Of a DNA stretch of 64,000 nt, positions 59,876-64,000 are shown piece by piece. The DNA comes from Cryptomeria japonica (lineage: Eukaryota; Streptophyta; Pinopsida; Cupressales; Cupressaceae), in contig NC_081408.1 of the NCBI RefSeq assembly GCF_030272615.1, forward strand, positions 610,767,673 to 610,831,672, in the 5' to 3' direction. Numbering within the stretch: the stretch's first letter is position 1; the number at the start of each line of letters is the position of its first letter. The position numbers and the translations under genes are program-made. The notes beneath the pieces are model-generated. The model had not been told where the DNA came from. It made no database searches and saw only the letters and a list, made by a program, of their open reading frames with translations.

Positions 59876-60555
59876 TAAAAGTACAAAGTTGTGTCACACT
59901 TTTATAAAGGAAATGGCCAATGCTGATTCAACTTTTTAAATTAAATCAATAGAAAGTGAAATATATGTTTTGAATTTTGAAATGATGTAAATTAATCAAA
60001 TTTATATTCTTATGTCTATTTTAAGTTTGTAATTTTAACAAAAATTTAAAAAATTATTTGAATATAGTTTTTTATAAAGTAAACACTATAATCTAGTTGC
60101 TGAAAAAATGTTGAAATTGAAGTTACATAAGCCACCACACTTTATTTAGTAAAATTTACTTTTTTTTGTTAAATTTTTTTTTGTATATTGATAACTTGAA
60201 ACTTTAGTGCATGGATATATTGTTTACTATTTTTTATAAATATATATTTTTCAATAAATTTGAAAAGTTGTGTGTGCTGAAATATAACTGTTTCCAATTC
60301 CCACCACCTTTTTTCTTAATTATTTATCCAAATCAGAAAAGAATTGCATTATCTTGACATAGATTCTTTTCTCTACTGCATTATATTTTTTAAATAAATT
60401 TTAGTATTTTTCCTTGACAAGATAATCAACCTTATACTTTAGTGCTGATAACCTACCTTCAATAAAAAAAATATAAAACATAAAAACTAATTAAAATATT
60501 AAAAGATATATATTTTGGAAAATTCACTTATAGATCTATAAAAGGGTATTTTTAC
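59876..60555. other. AT-rich spacer
   Basis: No gene. Separates two LINEs lying in opposite orientation. Confidence 0.6.
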
Positions 60556-60743
60556 ATTTTTTTTTATATTGATTATAGAGTTATCAACAGAAATTACAGT
60601 ACGAAAAGGAATCTCAAGTTTTTCAACTCTGGAGGCATGCCTCACACGAAGAGAAAACAAAAACCAAGTATGCTAAGCAAAAGTTACATCAATACACCAT
60701 ACAGAGACAGTATTACAAAATGATAATTAACATATACAAAGGT
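60556..60743 (-). mobile_element. 3' UTR and probable poly(A) end of the L1-like LINE
   Basis: Non-coding stretch after the ORF2 stop. A T-run at 60559-60568 (A-run on the minus strand) may be the remains of the poly(A) tail. The target duplication was not determined. Confidence 0.5.
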
Positions 60744-63700
60744 TTAATGTAACAGGTCTTCATATTGTTCCATCCAAGCGGTCCATCCAAGCGGACCTTC
60801 CATCCAAGTGATGCTTTTGTTGGCTTGAATTTGGGCTATCATTTTTATCTGATCATCGGTCGCATTCTTATTCTTGATGATTTCTTTGTGTAGTTTTTTC
60901 ACCGTTTTGTTGAATAGGACCATATTGTTCATGTGGTTACGATAGTTGTAACCGTCTTTCATTTCAAAAACGAACATAGCGGAGTGACCCATCTTGAGGA
61001 ATCTGCTCAATTTCTCCTTCTCGATCATCATAGTGGTACAGACCTGCGAAGAAATTTTCAAAAGGGTGAGTTTTAAGAATAACTCAGTAAGAGATCTATG
61101 CACGCCTTGAAACCTTTCTTCATTCCTACACTTCCATAATTGCCACAAGATGTTAGACGAGATAATAAACCATAAAATATTAGAATCATTTTTGAGACCA
61201 TGAATATATCCAGTCAGTATTTCTAAAATATCAATGTACTTGGGATAAGTTACTCCACACAGAGCCCACACCTTCTGAGCAAATTTACATTCAAAGAAAA
61301 TATGCCTGTGAGATTCCTGTCTATTACAAAGCTTACAGAGATCATTAGGGACCAAGTAACTGCTGATAGGAAGCCTATTGATCAAAATAAGCCATTTAAA
61401 ACATTTGATCTTGGGATCGATGTAGGATTTCCAGTTTTGATTAAAAAATTTATTCCATTGCTTCATATCCAGTGAGGTATACCAACAAGTATTGACATGC
61501 TTAATAATCTCCTGATTGTTATTCATGGTATTGTACACATTTTTAGCTTTTGTTTTACACTGCACAGTTCCATCCGGCCATTTACTGTTTATAAATCTAT
61601 GCGAGTCTATGAGACATATTGAAGGTATATTGGTGCAAGCTCTAGTAATCATGTTATATGTTTTTTTATGAGCAACAGGAAGATTGTACTTGATTCTTAA
61701 TTCATCCCACTTAATCAGACAGTCATTCTCAAATAAATCGATGAAGGTGGAAATACCTAATCTATTCCAAATTTTAGCTGAGCATCCTTGAGTCAGGGCA
61801 AGCGGCTTCCCCTGGAGAAACAGATTCCACCAGATGGACCTCTCACCATGACGAAGGTTACCTGTGTAGAAGAGGTTATCCGTAATATAATGTCTTGAAT
61901 CCTCCCAAGCTTTCCATATGGTTTTAAAAATAGTAGATCCATGTACAATAGAGGTAAATTTACCGAATAAAATATCAGCAAATGGGAGATTTTTCCAAGA
62001 TTTAGCCTTCTTGGGGTAGCCTCTTAAAATATTGTTTTGGATAAGCACCTTCCATTGTTCTTCACCATCAATACAGTGAGAGACCCATTTGGTGGCCAGA
62101 GCGATGCCTTGGAGTTTGAGGTCCTTCAGACCTAATCCCCCAAAATTTTTATCAGTTCTGCACCAATCCCATTTTACCGCGTGAAGTTTTTTGTTGCCTT
62201 TACCATCAGACCATAGGAAGTTCCTAATGGCCTTCTGAATTTCCACAATTTGGTAATTGTTAAACATCCATGCCGAGGCATAGTAAATGTTATAAGATGA
62301 TAGAATTTTTTGACAAACTTGGAGTCTACCAGCGAGCGACAGAGTTTTGTTGTACCAGCTATTGAGTTTTTTTGTGATTTTTTACTTGATCCAGAGCCAC
62401 ATGTCCTTAAGCGAAGGTTCAACAGCAAAGGGGATACCCAGGTAATGGACTATATTGTTGGGCCCTCCCCACAGAAAACCATATTGCATAAACCAATCCG
62501 GAGGATGTTCGACCCAGCCAAGACAGATACACTTGGCCTGAGACAGTTTAGCTCCGGAGATTGAGCAGAAGAGATCAAGTTTTTTATTAAGGTGACAAAA
62601 GTTTAAATCTTCCAATTTAACAAATAAACTGGTATCATCAGCGAATTGACATATGTTCAGCTCTTCATTGTTGGGCAATGTGATACCTTTGACAGCCGGG
62701 GAGAGAGTATTGTCAGTGATGATGAAAGATAAAGCTTCAAAGGCAATCACAAAGAGAGCAGGGGCAAGTGGACAACCCTGTCTTATAGATCTAGTCAGGG
62801 AGAAGGGATCAGAGAGAGACCCATTTATATCAATTTGAGCCATAGCATCTTTTAGTAGAATCTTGATAAAATTGCGGAATAGGACAGGGAAACCAAAAGC
62901 CATAAGCATAATGTCAATAAAGCTCCATTCTATTCTATCATACGCTTTCTCGAAATCTAGGAGAAGTATCACAGCATCCTGATTGGAAGACTTCGCCCAG
63001 TTCATAGCTTCCCAACTGGTTATAAGTTTTTCCAGGATATATCTTCCTTTAATAAATCCTGTCTGGGTAGAGCTAACAAATTTAGGCAGTATGGTTCCAA
63101 GCCTGCGAGCCAAGATTTTAGCAAGTATTTTATAAGATACATTTAAGAGAGTGATTGGCCTCCAGTTTTTGATAATAGTTTTGTCTCCCTCTTTAGGTAT
63201 TAATTTTATTATACCTCTATTAATCATGTTACCTAGAGTACCTTCCTCATAGGCCTCGTTATAAAGGTCCAGGAGGTCAGAGCTAATCCAGTTAACATTG
63301 GCTTGATAAAATTCAGCCGAGATACCATCAGGTCCCGGGGTTTTATCCTTTTTAAGAGAGTTGATAGCATTAATAATCTCCTGTATAGTTAATTTCTCCC
63401 CCAGAGAGTCATAATCTGTTTGGTTTATCTTTTTAGGTATAATGGTACTAATCTTGTTTCTTAGCTCCGAGGACACACTGTTATCCTCAGAGGTAAAAAG
63501 TTTACAATAATAATTAGCAAAGGCTTTCTTGATCTCAATAGGGTCTGTGATCTCCCTGTTATCAACCAAAATGCTAGTTATATTCTCATTGGTATGCTTT
63601 TGTTTAAGATAATTAAAGAATAATTTTGAGCCTTTGTCACCATGTTGTAGCCAGTGAGCCCTGCTCCTAATCTTGGCACCATCAACAAGTTTTTGTTGAT

Positions 63701-64000
63701 GCAACCGAAGATTGTTTCTAGCAACAGAGATCATAGGGACCAAACTGTGGTTTGACGGGTTGTTCTGAATAAGAGTTTCCACAGATTTTAGCTTATCAGA
63801 AAGAGATTTCTCAAGGAGTCTGAAGTCTTTTGCTTTCTTTTGTCCAAGAGTTTGGAGTAAAGATTTCCAGGCAAGTAAGTTTTTATGCCATCTGTCTCGG
63901 CAGGAAAGGGCAGGAAAACTATTCTTATTGAATGCACTGATAAGATGAATAGCAGCCAGGATATCATTATCAGCCAGAAGAGAGGTGTTGAGGATATATC
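60744..64000 (-). pseudogene. L1-like LINE ORF2 (RT and C-terminal zinc domain), nearly open
   Basis: One frame is open on the minus strand from the window edge (64000) to the stop at 60744 except for a single TAA at 62384-62382. It enters from the right, so the endonuclease part is outside. RT motifs: KTPGPDGISAEFYQ, NWRPITLLNVSYKILAKILA, QTGFIKGRYILEKL, LLLDFEKAYDRIEW (motif A), SIRQGCPLAPALF (motif B) and CQFADDTSLFVKL (motif C, about 62646-62620), with both catalytic Asp present. Then YLGIPFAVEPS, LNSWYNKTLSLAGRL and the zf-RVT-like CKLCNRQESHRHIFFEC (about 61345-61290). The protein would copy its RNA at a nicked target. About 1080 codons are visible. The single stop suggests a young or recently active copy. 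Confidence 0.9.

Overview
This is a plant nuclear window that looks intergenic and consists almost entirely of nested mobile DNA. No intact host gene is visible. The plant assignment rests on captured pieces of a DRM-type (domains rearranged) DNA methyltransferase, a plant-specific family, and on plant-type Ty1/copia, Ty3/gypsy, L1-like and CACTA elements. The AT-rich spacers, old decayed elements and absence of genes over 64 kb suggest a large-genome seed plant, perhaps a gymnosperm; that last step is inference.

Layout. 1-964: the 5' end of a minus-strand copia element (LTR 167-964). 965-2581: pyrimidine tracts, a 200-bp direct repeat and a CATATGACC-type minisatellite. About 2590-10190 (possibly to 10250): a decayed DNA transposon with two convergent genes and CGTACG-cored subterminal repeats at both ends. 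10246-12010: a dead Ty3/gypsy pol fragment, then a 183-bp tandem repeat. 12.7-20.9 kb: AT-rich spacer with a possible LTR and a small TIR element. 20897-23877: a 3-kb fold-back element with GA/CT arms around an 85-bp tandem array. 23.9-26.45 kb: minisatellite and spacer. 26455-44125: a palindromic repeat ('H') split by CACTA-1 (26782-42301, target duplication ACA), which is itself split by a Ty1/copia element (33116-40583, target duplication GTAAT). 46168-55271: CACTA-2 (target duplication TGC), same family, opposite orientation. 56.6-59.9 kb: a dead LINE. 60.56-64.0 kb: a nearly open L1-like ORF2 on the minus strand, running off the window.

The most striking observation is that both CACTA elements carry a captured piece of a DRM methyltransferase arranged as a near-perfect inverted repeat (arms about 1.1 kb, loop 26-33 nt). 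Transcription through it would give a long hairpin RNA matching a de novo DNA methyltransferase, the enzyme class that silences transposons by RNA-directed DNA methylation. I infer, without proof, that this could be a transposon-borne anti-silencing device, or alternatively a trigger of the element's own silencing. Further DRM pieces, including the SAM-binding motif I, lie beside it in CACTA-1.

Many internal stops in the decayed elements are TAG or TAA where CAG, CAA or TGG is the likely ancestral codon, consistent with C-to-T decay of methylated DNA. No tRNA, rRNA or CRISPR was seen.
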